From NCBI GenBank assembly GCA_016704485.1, contig JADJAA010000001.1, positions 558,001-622,000 of the forward strand: DNA of 64,000 nucleotides, in the 5' to 3' direction. Within the stretch, counting starts at the first letter, position 1; the number at the start of each line of letters is the position of its first letter. A program made the position numbers and the translations under genes. The notes below the pieces were generated by a model. That model was not told the DNA's origin. It searched no databases and saw only the letters and a list, made by a program, of their open reading frames with translations. The DNA is from Flavobacteriales bacterium (GTDB taxonomy: Bacteria; Bacteroidota; Bacteroidia; Flavobacteriales_F; PHOS-HE28). Below, in pieces: positions 1 to 8,339 of the stretch.

Positions 1-1
1 A

Positions 2-385
2 TTGACCAACGGTAACAACCCCAGTACCAGCGGAGGCAGCGTAACATGGTCGACATCAGTCAGTGGATTCTTCCGCCAAGACACGCTGGCCAAACGGGTT
101 TATAGTGTAGGTTACCAGACGATTGCTCCTTATGGTGTTCTTCCATATGAAATGATCGTGTACGATTACAGTTTGGAGTTGGGTGATACTGTGCCCAGAA
201 GTAGTTGGAACTATTATTCGAGTACGATCTATACCATTGATTCCATGGAGCAATGGTCCATCGGTAGTACCTCGCGCAAAGCATGGCACATCCAGCCAAC
301 AGACCGTTGGTTCGTGGAGGGTATCGGAGAGGTCGACAATCGTTTCGTTTATTTCCATAGTGATGTATTGAATTACGATCCTTGA
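2..385 (+). CDS. C-terminal part of a secreted protein, cut by window edge
   Basis: About 127 codons are open from the first bases of the window to a TGA at 383-385. The first possible start is a TTG at position 2, so the true N-terminus is almost certainly outside. The protein is rich in aromatic residues, Ser and Thr, with short beta-strand-like segments, and ends in a Gly-Ile-Gly-Glu motif followed by an aromatic stretch. This resembles the layout of the secreted protein at 51320-52225, which has a comparable Arg-Ile-Gly-Gly-Asn-Ile-Gly segment before its sorting domain. No T9SS sorting domain follows here, so it is either a short family member or a truncated one. Function is unknown. Confidence 0.55.
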   Translation: MTNGNNPSTSGGSVTWSTSVSGFFRQDTLAKRVYSVGYQTIAPYGVLPYEMIVYDYSLELGDTVPRSSWNYYSSTIYTIDSMEQWSIGSTSRKAWHIQPTDRWFVEGIGEVDNRFVYFHSDVLNYDP

Positions 386-416
386 ACGCTCTGTGATCTG
401 CGGTACTTGATACATA

Positions 417-965
417 ATGATAGCATCGGAAAAGAAAGCCATCCGCCAACGCATGATCGCCCAGCGCGATGCCAGTAACCCTGCCGAGCGCGCAGCACTG
501 AGCGAGCGCATCATCACCGAGCTCGAAACGTTGATGAAAGAACGCAACGTGAAAGTGTTGCATAGCTTTCTGCCGATGGGTTCGGAAGTGGAACTCTTCC
601 CGCTGTTGGATCGTGCTGTGAAGAATGGCATCGAAGTCTACGCCCCGAAGACCTTGAAAGGTCGCGTATTGGAAAACTACAGCTACACCGGCCAGCAACA
701 TCTAGTACCAGGCGTCTTCGGCACACGCCATCCGGCAGGCGATGAACCATACACCGGCACCTTCGACATGATCCTTGTTCCCGGCCTCGCGTTCACTGCA
801 AAGGGTGATCGACTTGGCTACGGTGCTGGCTACTACGACACCTTCCTGCCACAACACTCGAAGGCCATGACAGTGGCGGTCTGCTTCCCATTTCAAGTGG
901 TAGATAGCCTGCCTGTAGAAGCGCATGATCGGGCTGTGCAACGGGTGGTCACTGGGGCGGCCTAG
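417..965 (+). CDS. 5-formyltetrahydrofolate cyclo-ligase
   Basis: Encodes 182 residues, the usual length for this family. The enzyme converts 5-formyl-THF to 5,10-methenyl-THF using ATP, returning a storage and inhibitory folate to the one-carbon pool in the cytosol. The N-terminal Lys/Arg-rich segment (residues 5-20) fits the nucleotide-binding region. The signature GDRLGYGAGYYDTFL at about residues 135-150 is the diagnostic ATP/folate-binding motif. ATG 417 is the only reasonable start. It lies 38 bp upstream of the formate dehydrogenase gene on the same strand; formate and one-carbon folates are metabolically linked, but co-transcription is only inferred. Confidence 0.93.
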   Translation: MIASEKKAIRQRMIAQRDASNPAERAALSERIITELETLMKERNVKVLHSFLPMGSEVELFPLLDRAVKNGIEVYAPKTLKGRVLENYSYTGQQHLVPGVFGTRHPAGDEPYTGTFDMILVPGLAFTAKGDRLGYGAGYYDTFLPQHSKAMTVAVCFPFQVVDSLPVEAHDRAVQRVVTGAA

Positions 966-986
966 GTGGAAGCCTTCACCGTTCAT

Positions 987-994
987 TATCTTCG
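987..994 (+). promoter_or_regulatory. possible Bacteroidota -7 box upstream of fdhF
   Basis: The octamer TATCTTCG differs at one position from the Bacteroidota -7 consensus TAnnTTTG and lies 9 bp before the fdhF ATG. No clear -33 TTTG is visible, so this is weak. Confidence 0.25.
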
Positions 995-1003
995 TACTTA
1001 CCC

Positions 1004-3862
1004 ATGAACTCGACACCCACTTCAAAGGCTAACTCGCCTACAGCACCCACTGCCAAGACCAGCACAGCGCCTGCATCTTCGAACGCCACGAAGACTGATA
1101 CCAAGGTGGCCTACATCAACGGAAAGGAAACGCCGATCATTGAAGGGGAGACCATCCTCGATCTATTGCGCCGCAACATGGGTCCGGATCCCGTTCCTAC
1201 GCTCTGCGATGCACCTAATTTGGAGCCTTTTGGTAGTTGCCGTGTGTGTAGCGTGGAAGTGGCATTGGCGGGGGACGGCCCAACGAAAGTGATGGCCAGT
1301 TGCCACACGCCGGTCGCCAACGGCCAGTACATCACCACGCACAGCGAGCGCATGAAACGGCTGCGCAAGAACATCGTGGAATTGGTGCTCACGAACTACC
1401 CGACCGAGCAACTGAAGACAGAAAACCACGGTGCAAATGAATTGTACAACGTGGTACAGAACATTGGCTTTGATATCGATAGCGTTCGTTACCCGAAAGG
1501 AGCACTACCTCTGGATGCCGCCGGTCCCGACCGTGCGTTCGTGAGTGACACTACGCACCCCTACATGGTGAGCAACCTCGACAGCTGCATCAACTGTTAC
1601 CGTTGTGTGCGCGCCTGCGATGAAGTGCAAGGTGAAATGGTGCTGACCATGGCCGGTCGCGGCTTTGGTAGTTGGATCGCGAAGGGCACCGGAGAGAGTT
1701 TCAACGACAGTGATTGTGTGAGTTGCGGTGCTTGTGCGCAAGCTTGCCCGACGAGCGCCATCACTGATGTGTTCCGTAGCAAGGAGACCGAGGCCGACCG
1801 CATCGTGCGCACCGTGTGTACTTACTGCGGCGTGGGTTGTAACTTGGATGTTCGCGTGAAGGACGAGAAGGTCGTGGCGATCACTGCGCCCTACGATGCC
1901 GAATCGAACCAAGGACATACCTGCTTGAAGGGCCGTTATGCCTTCAGCTTTTACGACCACCCGGACCGCATCCGCACGCCGCTCCTGAAGAAGGATGGCA
2001 AGTTCGTGCCAGCGACTTGGGACGAAGCGTACGACTTCATCACCAACAAGCTCACGCAGTTGAAGACCGACCACGGTCCGGACAGCATCGCGGGGATCAG
2101 CAGTGCGCGTTGTCCGAATGAGGAGAACTACCTCATGCAGAAATTCATGCGGGCGGTGATCGGCACCAACAACATCGATTGCTGCGCGCGTGTATGCCAC
2201 AGCCCTACTGCCCTTGGCATGCAACACACCTACGGAACGGGTGCGGCCACCAATAGCATCGACGACCTCAACGATACCGATACCATGATGGTGATCGGTG
2301 CGAATCCCACCGATGCACACCCTGTGACCGGCGCCAAGATCAAGCAGCAGGCCATGAAGGGCAAGACGCTGATCGTGATCGATCCACGTCGCATCCACTT
2401 GGCCAAGTACGCGCAACATCACTTGCAACTGAAGCCCGGCACCAACGTGGCGCTACTGAACATGATGATGCACTACATCATCAAAGAAGGTTTGGTGGAT
2501 CAGAAATTCATTGACAACCGTACCGAAGGCTACGCCGAATTCCGCGATCATTTGTTGGCACTGGACATCGACAAGATGGAAGCTGTTACAGGTGTGCCAC
2601 GCGAGCAAGTGCGTGCTGCAGCGATCGCCTACGCGACGAGTCCCGCTGCCATGAGCTTCCACGGTTTGGGTGTTACCGAGCATTCACAAGGGACCTTCAC
2701 CGTAATGCAGATCGCCGACCTCGCGATGATGACCGGCAACATCGGTCGGCGCGGTGTGGGTGTGAATCCGTTGCGCGGACAGAACAACGTGCAGGGCGCG
2801 GCCGACATGGGTGCCCAGCCGCACCAAGGCGCAGGCTACCACGAGGTGGACGACATGGAGATCAACAAACTATACGAAGCGCACTACGGCGTGCCCGTGC
2901 CCAGCCACATCGGTTACAAGATCCCCGAGATGTTCAACGCCGCCATCGATGGTAGTTTGAAGGCGCTGTGGTTGATCGGTGAGGACGTGGTGCAGACGGA
3001 CCCGAACACCAATAAGGTGATCAAGGCCATGGAAAGCTTGGAGCTGCTGGTGGTTCAAGAGCTCTTCATGACCGAGACCGCTCAGTACGCCGACGTGATC
3101 CTGCCCGGCGCAAGCTTCCTGGAAAAGAGCGGAACCTTCACCAACGGTGAGCGCCGCGTGCAACGTGTGAACGCTGTTGTGGAACCACTTTCCGGTACCA
3201 AGCCCGATGGCCAGATCATCGTGGACATCATGAACCGCATGGGTGCCAAAGAGCCCGACTACCATCCGAGCTGGGTGCTGGAGGAGATCAGCCGCATCGT
3301 GCCGTTCTTCAAAGGAATTCGCTGGGAAAACCTCGGCGAGAACGGCAAGCAGTGGCCTGTAGCCGAAGACGGCACCGACACGCAGATCCTGCACGGCACC
3401 AGCTTCAAACGCGGCCTAGGAAAATTCTTCGCTCCGGATTGGATCGAAAGCAAAGAGGTGAGCGAACACGGCAAGGAATATCCTTACATCATCACCACCA
3501 ACCGTGAGCTGGAGCACTACAACTGCGGCACCATGACGCGCCGTACGCGCAACAACGATATCCTTACCGAGGATGTACTAATGATCCACCCGGATGATGC
3601 CGCCAAGAACAACATCGCTGAAGGCGATATGGTCTGCGTGGAAAGCCCGCGCGGTAAGGTGGACATCAAGGCCCGCATCACCGACGAAGTGAAGCCCGGC
3701 ATCCTCAGCAGCACCTTCCACTTCCCGGAGATCATGCTCAACATCATCACCAGCGATGTACACGACACCGAGGCGCTATGCCCGGAATACAAGGTGGTGA
3801 GTTGTAGGATACGGAAAGCGAAGAAGGGGCATTTGCGGAAGGCGGGGGAGGTAGTGGCTTGA
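1004..3862 (+). CDS. fdhF: formate dehydrogenase alpha subunit, Cys-type, with NuoG-like Fe-S N-terminus
   Basis: 952 residues; the molybdenum or tungsten bis-MGD enzyme that oxidises formate to CO2. After a low-complexity Ser/Thr/Ala leader (1-33) comes a 2Fe-2S ferredoxin domain (Cys about 67-95). Next are two 4Fe-4S clusters (SCINCYRCVRACDE near 193 and CVSCGACAQACPT near 237), then the 4Fe-4S binding start of the catalytic domain (CTYCGVGCNLDV near 271) and the molybdopterin oxidoreductase and dinucleotide-binding domains. The metal ligand is Cys398, a TGC codon in the motif CCARVCHSPTALG, where E. coli FdhF has selenocysteine. The modular N-terminus is that of cytoplasmic NAD- or ferredoxin-linked enzymes, but no diaphorase (FdsB/HoxF-like) subunit is adjacent. 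fdhD and the Moco genes lie 7-18 kb downstream. Confidence 0.95.
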   Translation: MNSTPTSKANSPTAPTAKTSTAPASSNATKTDTKVAYINGKETPIIEGETILDLLRRNMGPDPVPTLCDAPNLEPFGSCRVCSVEVALAGDGPTKVMASCHTPVANGQYITTHSERMKRLRKNIVELVLTNYPTEQLKTENHGANELYNVVQNIGFDIDSVRYPKGALPLDAAGPDRAFVSDTTHPYMVSNLDSCINCYRCVRACDEVQGEMVLTMAGRGFGSWIAKGTGESFNDSDCVSCGACAQACPTSAITDVFRSKETEADRIVRTVCTYCGVGCNLDVRVKDEKVVAITAPYDAESNQGHTCLKGRYAFSFYDHPDRIRTPLLKKDGKFVPATWDEAYDFITNKLTQLKTDHGPDSIAGISSARCPNEENYLMQKFMRAVIGTNNIDCCARVCHSPTALGMQHTYGTGAATNSIDDLNDTDTMMVIGANPTDAHPVTGAKIKQQAMKGKTLIVIDPRRIHLAKYAQHHLQLKPGTNVALLNMMMHYIIKEGLVDQKFIDNRTEGYAEFRDHLLALDIDKMEAVTGVPREQVRAAAIAYATSPAAMSFHGLGVTEHSQGTFTVMQIADLAMMTGNIGRRGVGVNPLRGQNNVQGAADMGAQPHQGAGYHEVDDMEINKLYEAHYGVPVPSHIGYKIPEMFNAAIDGSLKALWLIGEDVVQTDPNTNKVIKAMESLELLVVQELFMTETAQYADVILPGASFLEKSGTFTNGERRVQRVNAVVEPLSGTKPDGQIIVDIMNRMGAKEPDYHPSWVLEEISRIVPFFKGIRWENLGENGKQWPVAEDGTDTQILHGTSFKRGLGKFFAPDWIESKEVSEHGKEYPYIITTNRELEHYNCGTMTRRTRNNDILTEDVLMIHPDDAAKNNIAEGDMVCVESPRGKVDIKARITDEVKPGILSSTFHFPEIMLNIITSDVHDTEALCPEYKVVSCRIRKAKKGHLRKAGEVVA

Positions 3863-3962
3863 TTAATTGAAATGAAGAGTCCAAGTAACCAACATAGACC
3901 TATCTGACACAATCCATTCAGACTAACCTATCGAATTTTTTTTCAAAGAACTATCGCACTAT

Positions 3963-4994
3963 ATGGAGAATCTCCTAACCACAAAGGTCGCCATACTATT
4001 ATGTATTGGCATGGTGGTTTTAATCCTTACAATCTGGTGCTTGAATAGAGTACTCAAAAAAAACAATACATACATAGTACATCCGGAAAAAACCATCGTA
4101 TCTATTTATGAGCGATCACCGAATGGGGTTTCCTCTCCATGGACTGAGGCAATAGCATCGGCAATAATAAATACGTCGGTTGATTCACTGAGTAAGACAT
4201 TAAAGGCAGTAATTAAATCTGACTCCAAGTCCTACCAAGCTCAATATCAATTCAAAGCCTCACGTGAAAAGATCTATTACAACACTGGCCCAATTGTAAA
4301 GCTTTCAAGGCTTGACGAAAGGATAAATGAACTGAAAAGACAAATTGAAGAAAAAATCAAATTTGAAGCAACCGCCGACAAGTCCGCTTTTGAGTTAGAC
4401 GCACAAGACCCGGGTGCTGTGGATCAGTTCAACTCCATAAAGGAATTAGACTTACCAACGCTAAAGGGTGAGTTAGAATCGAATATTGCATTTCGCCAAT
4501 ATCACACTCCTTTTGACAAGAGCATAGTAGGATTAATCGAACTCAAGCGGGTTATTCTCAATAATGACACCCAGATAGTTGCTTGTACAATCAAACTAAT
4601 TCCAGTTAGCAACATGGAGGGAACCTTGACAAAATTCAAGCTCTGGAGCGTGCAGTTTGATTACTTGAAATGTCGCTTGGACGTTTGGCATAGATATTTC
4701 GATGTAGACATGCTGATTACTCTCAAGACAGTAATTCGTGATTCAACAGGTGTGTACCGACAGGCATTACTACTTCAAGACATGATTAGTCTTGCTGGAA
4801 TTCGAATGGGAAAGCTTTATGGCCATGACGAACTAAGCCATATTGAAACCCACTGGTTTCAAGCGATTCCCCAAATGTCAAACACAGTCATTTCTATGGA
4901 AGGTCAGCCAGATAGAACAGTGTTAGACTCAGGGAATTTCACCATAGTAGTTGACGTAACGGAAAGAAAGTCTAGGGCTGGACTGACCAACTAG
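3963..4994 (+). CDS. AT-rich orphan gene, single-pass membrane protein of unknown function
   Basis: 343 residues, not recognised. Residues 8-28 form a strongly hydrophobic helix followed by Lys residues, so the protein is probably anchored in the inner membrane with a large cytosolic or periplasmic domain. Residues about 113-132 are charged and heptad-like (short coiled coil). The rest is mixed alpha/beta with no motif I know. The gene is visibly richer in A and T (runs of a, codons such as aaa, aat, tta) than fdhF upstream and tdk or murF elsewhere. It lies between fdhF and a broken second copy of the fdhF 3' end, which suggests it arrived by insertion or recombination at this spot. Confidence 0.7.
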   Translation: MENLLTTKVAILLCIGMVVLILTIWCLNRVLKKNNTYIVHPEKTIVSIYERSPNGVSSPWTEAIASAIINTSVDSLSKTLKAVIKSDSKSYQAQYQFKASREKIYYNTGPIVKLSRLDERINELKRQIEEKIKFEATADKSAFELDAQDPGAVDQFNSIKELDLPTLKGELESNIAFRQYHTPFDKSIVGLIELKRVILNNDTQIVACTIKLIPVSNMEGTLTKFKLWSVQFDYLKCRLDVWHRYFDVDMLITLKTVIRDSTGVYRQALLLQDMISLAGIRMGKLYGHDELSHIETHWFQAIPQMSNTVISMEGQPDRTVLDSGNFTIVVDVTERKSRAGLTN

Positions 4995-5069
4995 AAACTA
5001 TTGACTTGCGTATTAGGTCCTTTCCCGAGTGCACTATGGAAACGTTAGGGTGTGATGGAAGTATGAACT

Positions 5070-5284
5070 AACTCGTCCGCTCCCTTGGATTGATGCGGGG
5101 CGTCAAAGTCTACGTAGAAAACCCGCATGCGAAGGCGAAGTCGACATCGTTAGCAGCACCTTCCACTTTCCGGAGATCATGCTCAACATCATCACCAGCG
5201 ATGTACAGGACCGTGAAACGCTTTACTCCAAGGACTAAGTGGTTAGTTATCCGGTTAGGAAGTCGAAGAAGGCACACTTAATAA
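5070..5284 (+). pseudogene. remnant of a second formate dehydrogenase alpha 3' end
   Basis: The strand reads as the last ~70 codons of a formate dehydrogenase alpha subunit, but frameshifted. The segment 5151-5206 is almost identical to fdhF 3708-3763 (one difference by eye), encoding the SSTFHFPEIMLNIITSDV region. Upstream, 5088-5135 matches the VCVESPRGKVDI region in another frame, with about 35 bp deleted between. Downstream, the frame continues to a premature TAA at 5236 and then resumes one frame over as VVSYPVRKSKKAHL, matching fdhF VVSCRIRKAKKGHL. At least two frameshifts make it non-functional. It is either a tandem duplicate or a paralogue left after deletion. Confidence 0.85.
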
Positions 5285-5309
5285 GGGAGCGAAAGTTTAA
5301 ATTTGAACA

Positions 5310-5960
5310 ATGCGCGTTGTCATTATCATAGCATTCGCGATCTCGTTTATTATTAGTGGTTGCGCAATGTTCCAATCGCGGGTGAATGATCAAACGAGCA
5401 CTCTCCGGACCAGACCAACCGATCCTGTCTGGGACCTTGAGCTTTGGGAACTGCCTGCCGCAAGCGCGAAGGACTTCGCACCCCCGCTGGAAGATTTCCA
5501 GGACTCGGGACGCTATTATTCTTTCCAAGATCAGATCATCTCGGCCATGATCAACTACCATGTTGACAGCATTAGAATCGCCGCAAACAGATCCTCATCT
5601 CGAAAAGAGTTGGACGCATGGTATGCGACCGTGCGGCCACATCTTTTCGATTCGCTCAATGCCAAGTACCCGTGGAAATACCACCGATTCGAAGGAGAAC
5701 TTCACTTCACGAATGATACCACTTGGCGTTGGCTCGGCTATCAGGACAGCTTTGAAACATGCCAGCGATCCATGACCTTGGTTCAGCTTCTGAAGCCCGG
5801 CCATTGGTATCTATTCGTTTTCGATAGCGAGGGTCCGACGCATACGATCGGAAGAGGACATTACGCGGAGCGGCGTGTAAGTTTTTATTTGGACCCACAG
5901 CGCCAAGTTCTCCATTGGAGTAACACACGGAAACGGGTTAAGAAGATGAGGATCGTTTAG
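5310..5960 (+). CDS. putative lipoprotein of unknown function
   Basis: 216 residues. The first 18 residues form a hydrophobic signal peptide ending in a lipobox (ISGC, Cys18), so the mature protein should be a lipid-anchored envelope protein. The mature part is rich in Trp, Tyr and Arg, with a basic C-terminus, and shows no domain I recognise. A lone gene on the plus strand between the formate dehydrogenase remnant and a minus-strand gene. Confidence 0.72.
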   Translation: MRVVIIIAFAISFIISGCAMFQSRVNDQTSTLRTRPTDPVWDLELWELPAASAKDFAPPLEDFQDSGRYYSFQDQIISAMINYHVDSIRIAANRSSSRKELDAWYATVRPHLFDSLNAKYPWKYHRFEGELHFTNDTTWRWLGYQDSFETCQRSMTLVQLLKPGHWYLFVFDSEGPTHTIGRGHYAERRVSFYLDPQRQVLHWSNTRKRVKKMRIV

Positions 5961-6016
5961 GGAACGCACTTTTCGGAGGATCTGCTCAATTACATTCCTA
6001 CACTAGTCGGCAGGCG

Positions 6017-6107
6017 GAACCACCGCTCTTCCCAAATACCTTGCTGTTGGGCGGGCGCTTTGCAATGCTATTGCGGTAGCCAGTATTGTTGTATGGTGGA
6101 CGGAGTG
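6017..6107 (-). repeat. degenerate copy of the four-helix gene 5' region
   Basis: On the minus strand this reads RPPYNNTGYRNSIAKRPPNSK then VFGKSGG, matching RPPYKITGYLGPMAERPPNSK then VFGKSGG around the start of the gene at 6225-6830. At DNA level, 6021-6060 and 6784-6823 differ at only a handful of positions, including the shared core TTGGGCGGGCGCT. Similarity extends upstream of the likely start codon of the intact gene, so this is a duplicated DNA segment and not only conserved coding sequence. It breaks off after the Gly-Gly. Confidence 0.75.
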
Positions 6108-6162
6108 ACGGGGTACGTGCTGCACAAACGCCGTTGTGCGTACCCCGTCAGCCCCGTCCACC
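6095..6162. repeat. long hairpin (23-24 bp imperfect inverted repeat)
   Basis: Arms 6095-6117 and 6139-6162 are near-perfect reverse complements (GGTGGACGGAGTGACGGGG against CCCCGTCAGCCCCGTCCACC). The intervening bases contain a nested GCACAA/TTGTGC stem. The left arm starts inside the duplicated four-helix 5' region. It could be a transcription terminator for either flanking gene, but its length and nesting look more like a mobile palindromic (REP or MITE-like) unit. Confidence 0.7.
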
Positions 6163-6224
6163 CGTTAGGTGCTTGTTGGTGAATTGTAGTTGGGGTGAGA
6201 CCTCCTGACTGAGTCGATCCTACT

Positions 6225-6830
6225 TCACTTCTTTTGGTCCTTACCGGGTTGTTGCTTGCGTACATCCGTGCGCACCTTGTACAGGCGCTCGCTAAACCCA
6301 CCGTTCTCTTCGAATTTGCGTCCCAGGCTTTGCAGTTGGCGATCGCTTAGCCCAAAGGCCACGTTGGCCAAAATGAATCCGATGTTCCCAGCGATCTCCG
6401 GTGTGCTGCGCTCCGGGAAACGGGTGTGCACGTCGCGGCCCCAGCGTGCCACAGTATCCACATCCGTGAAGCGCTTATCCACCAACTCTTGGCGGATGGG
6501 ATCGTTGCTCCCCCATTGCTTCAACTTGTTGTGGCGGAGAAAGGCGGTGTAGTCCTTCTTCAATTCTTCAAGGCTGGCCTTTGCGACATTCGTTAGATTC
6601 ATCTCCAACTTCTTGGAGGTCGCACTAAAGACAGATCCCTCTGTGATATTGCGGCTGCCGCTGCGTGCGGCCTGCACCATTTGGTCATTGGTGCGACTGC
6701 CCGGTTCGATGTAGCGCTTCACAAAACGCACGGTAATATCCAAGACCAATTCGGCTACTTGGTAGCTCTTCAGCTTTTCGTAACCACCGCTTTTTCCAAA
6801 GACCTTACTATTGGGCGGGCGCTCTGCCAT
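6225..6830 (-). CDS. four-helix bundle (S23/IVS-type) protein with suffix domain
   Basis: 201 residues from ATG 6830, chosen because family members begin shortly before the KSGGYEKLKSYQ segment; the frame stays open upstream to 6995. Residues about 18-115 form the four-helix bundle of the 23S rRNA intervening-sequence protein family (YQVAELVLDITVRFVKRYIE, then SGSRNITEGS). They are followed by the C-terminal 'suffix' segment found in many Bacteroidota homologues. The biochemical role is unknown; related bundles include Avd of diversity-generating retroelements, but no reverse transcriptase or template repeat is present here. A degenerate copy of the 5' region and a long hairpin lie just downstream (6017-6162). 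Confidence 0.8.
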   Translation of the reverse strand: MAERPPNSKVFGKSGGYEKLKSYQVAELVLDITVRFVKRYIEPGSRTNDQMVQAARSGSRNITEGSVFSATSKKLEMNLTNVAKASLEELKKDYTAFLRHNKLKQWGSNDPIRQELVDKRFTDVDTVARWGRDVHTRFPERSTPEIAGNIGFILANVAFGLSDRQLQSLGRKFEENGGFSERLYKVRTDVRKQQPGKDQKK

Positions 6831-7028
6831 AGGTCCAAGGTAGCCAGTAATCTTGTACGGTGGACGGCGTGAAGCTGCGCCCATGCTGAGGCTACAGCCC
6901 AATTCCCCGGCGAAGTCCTTGCAGGCATTGTGCACGCTTTCACAAAGCAGCATTACAACTTTCAGCTGGGGTGCGCGGCTCCGCATCGGGAGCATCGCGA
7001 AAGTGGCTGAGCAATACGCACCCTGATC

Positions 7029-8105
7029 TCACTCACCCCCTCTTACCACCATGAAACTCCGATCCTGTTGTTTGTTGGCTGCCGCAGCGCGGAAATGGTA
7101 TAGACCATGCGGTAGGTCGCCAATGGCGATGGTCACGCGGTCTGTCCCATTGCTCCGCTCGTGCCTTACACATTGGCCCTGGGTGTTGAAGATCCAGAAT
7201 TCTTTTGTGGCACCGCGTGGGAACTCCACCACGAGCATATCATCGGCCGGTACAGGATAGATCGCGCCGATAAGGTCGACCTCATTTTCGGGCACACTGT
7301 TCTGCAAACAACCCGCTGGCAGAAATGCGCATTGGCTGGCCGGGGTAGCGAAGATCAACTCGACCACATCCATGTTCACCGGTTGCGTGCCACTGTTGTT
7401 CGGCGGTTCCCCCGCGCTATTGTAGTACAGGTTTATGTCTCCGAAACCGATCAGCCCTCCATTGTTCCCGGGCAGATCCCCCGGCAGGAACCGGAAACCG
7501 AAATTGCTGCAAACACTAATGTCCGGAGTTGCTCCCGAAAGTGTAGCGGTCGCCATCAGCGCATTCGCTGTTGGTAGTCCGTCCATGCACTTGTACGCAC
7601 TACCTATAACGTCTATGCAATCCAGCAGCGAAACCGCTTCCCAGCCCGGTAGTTCCGACACCCCAGAAAAGGCGATGTTCAGTTCGCTATTCGGCGTTAC
7701 CGCCAAACCGGTAACGGCGCTTACAATGTTAGCGGCGCTCAGGGAGGAGTTGGTACAACAATCCACCTCATATTGTAACAGCACTTTTCCGCCATCGCCG
7801 ATGAATTCCTGCACTTGCGGTGCGAGTGCCGTCCGGTCCACATTACCAAAAAAACAGAGCCAGTCGTACCCGTTCTCCGAGTCGATGCATGTAGACACGA
7901 AGCCAGCAGGTAAAGTGAAGACACCCATCATGGATACATCCACCGTATGGCCTAAACTCTGGATCGCGGCAATGAGTGGTGCATCCGCAGAATTATATCC
8001 GATGGCGTTCATAATGTACACACGATCGGCTTTTGCGTGTGTTGCAAAGGCGAAGGCGCATACCGCCAATACTAAGGTCCGTACGATGCGAGTGTCCATG
8101 TTCAA
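7029..8105 (-). CDS. secreted protein with T9SS type A sorting domain
   Basis: 358 residues. Residues 1-26 are a signal peptide ending in Ala-Lys-Ala. The body (30-150) has a fold reminiscent of glutamine-amidotransferase-like or ThuA-like cargo (repeated hydrophobic strands, then FFGNVDRTALAPQVQEFI), but I see no catalytic motif. The last ~75 residues are a typical T9SS type A domain: PVPADDMLVVEF, then WIFNTQGQCV, then LPHGLYHFR and a final basic strand. The protein is therefore predicted to be exported by the Sec pathway and then attached to or released from the cell surface by the type IX system. Function of the cargo is unknown. Confidence 0.82.
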   Translation of the reverse strand: MNMDTRIVRTLVLAVCAFAFATHAKADRVYIMNAIGYNSADAPLIAAIQSLGHTVDVSMMGVFTLPAGFVSTCIDSENGYDWLCFFGNVDRTALAPQVQEFIGDGGKVLLQYEVDCCTNSSLSAANIVSAVTGLAVTPNSELNIAFSGVSELPGWEAVSLLDCIDVIGSAYKCMDGLPTANALMATATLSGATPDISVCSNFGFRFLPGDLPGNNGGLIGFGDINLYYNSAGEPPNNSGTQPVNMDVVELIFATPASQCAFLPAGCLQNSVPENEVDLIGAIYPVPADDMLVVEFPRGATKEFWIFNTQGQCVRHERSNGTDRVTIAIGDLPHGLYHFRAAAANKQQDRSFMVVRGGE

Positions 8106-8310
8106 TAGATCTTATGGCGCCAAACTACGGCGATCCGAGGTGTCCGGAGCGCGGTGCACCGGAATATTATTGAACTTCTGTTGAGTGTTCACCTGCTCAT
8201 CTATTGACAACCCTGCGACACGAACGCTTTTCTTGATCTTCCTGTGCAAAACTTCCTCATGCGAACATAACCGAACTTTGTCCGCTTGTGATTAAGTTGC
8301 CGAAATACAA

Positions 8311-8329
8311 TTGACGGCTATACCGTCAA
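8311..8329. promoter_or_regulatory. 19-bp dyad upstream of methyltransferase stub
   Basis: Perfect 7-bp inverted repeat TTGACGG-CTATA-CCGTCAA, ending 10 bp before the ATG of the methyltransferase fragment. Position and size suit an operator of the kind used to control restriction-modification genes. No controller gene is visible. Confidence 0.4.
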
Positions 8330-8339
8330 GTAAAGGAAG

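Noticed and set aside
2195..2197. possible selenocysteine (UGA) in formate dehydrogenase
   Set aside because: The codon at the catalytic position is TGC (Cys) and the frame is continuous, so no Sec insertion is needed.
1505..2428. 307-residue minus-strand frame opposite fdhF
   Set aside because: Shadow of fdhF; fdhF has complete Fe-S and molybdopterin motifs across the same bases.
6225..6830. diversity-generating retroelement (four-helix bundle gene as avd)
   Set aside because: No reverse transcriptase gene, no template/variable repeat pair and no variable C-type lectin target were seen nearby.
7435..8184. 249-residue plus-strand frame opposite the T9SS cargo gene
   Set aside because: Antisense shadow; the minus-strand gene has a signal peptide and sorting domain.
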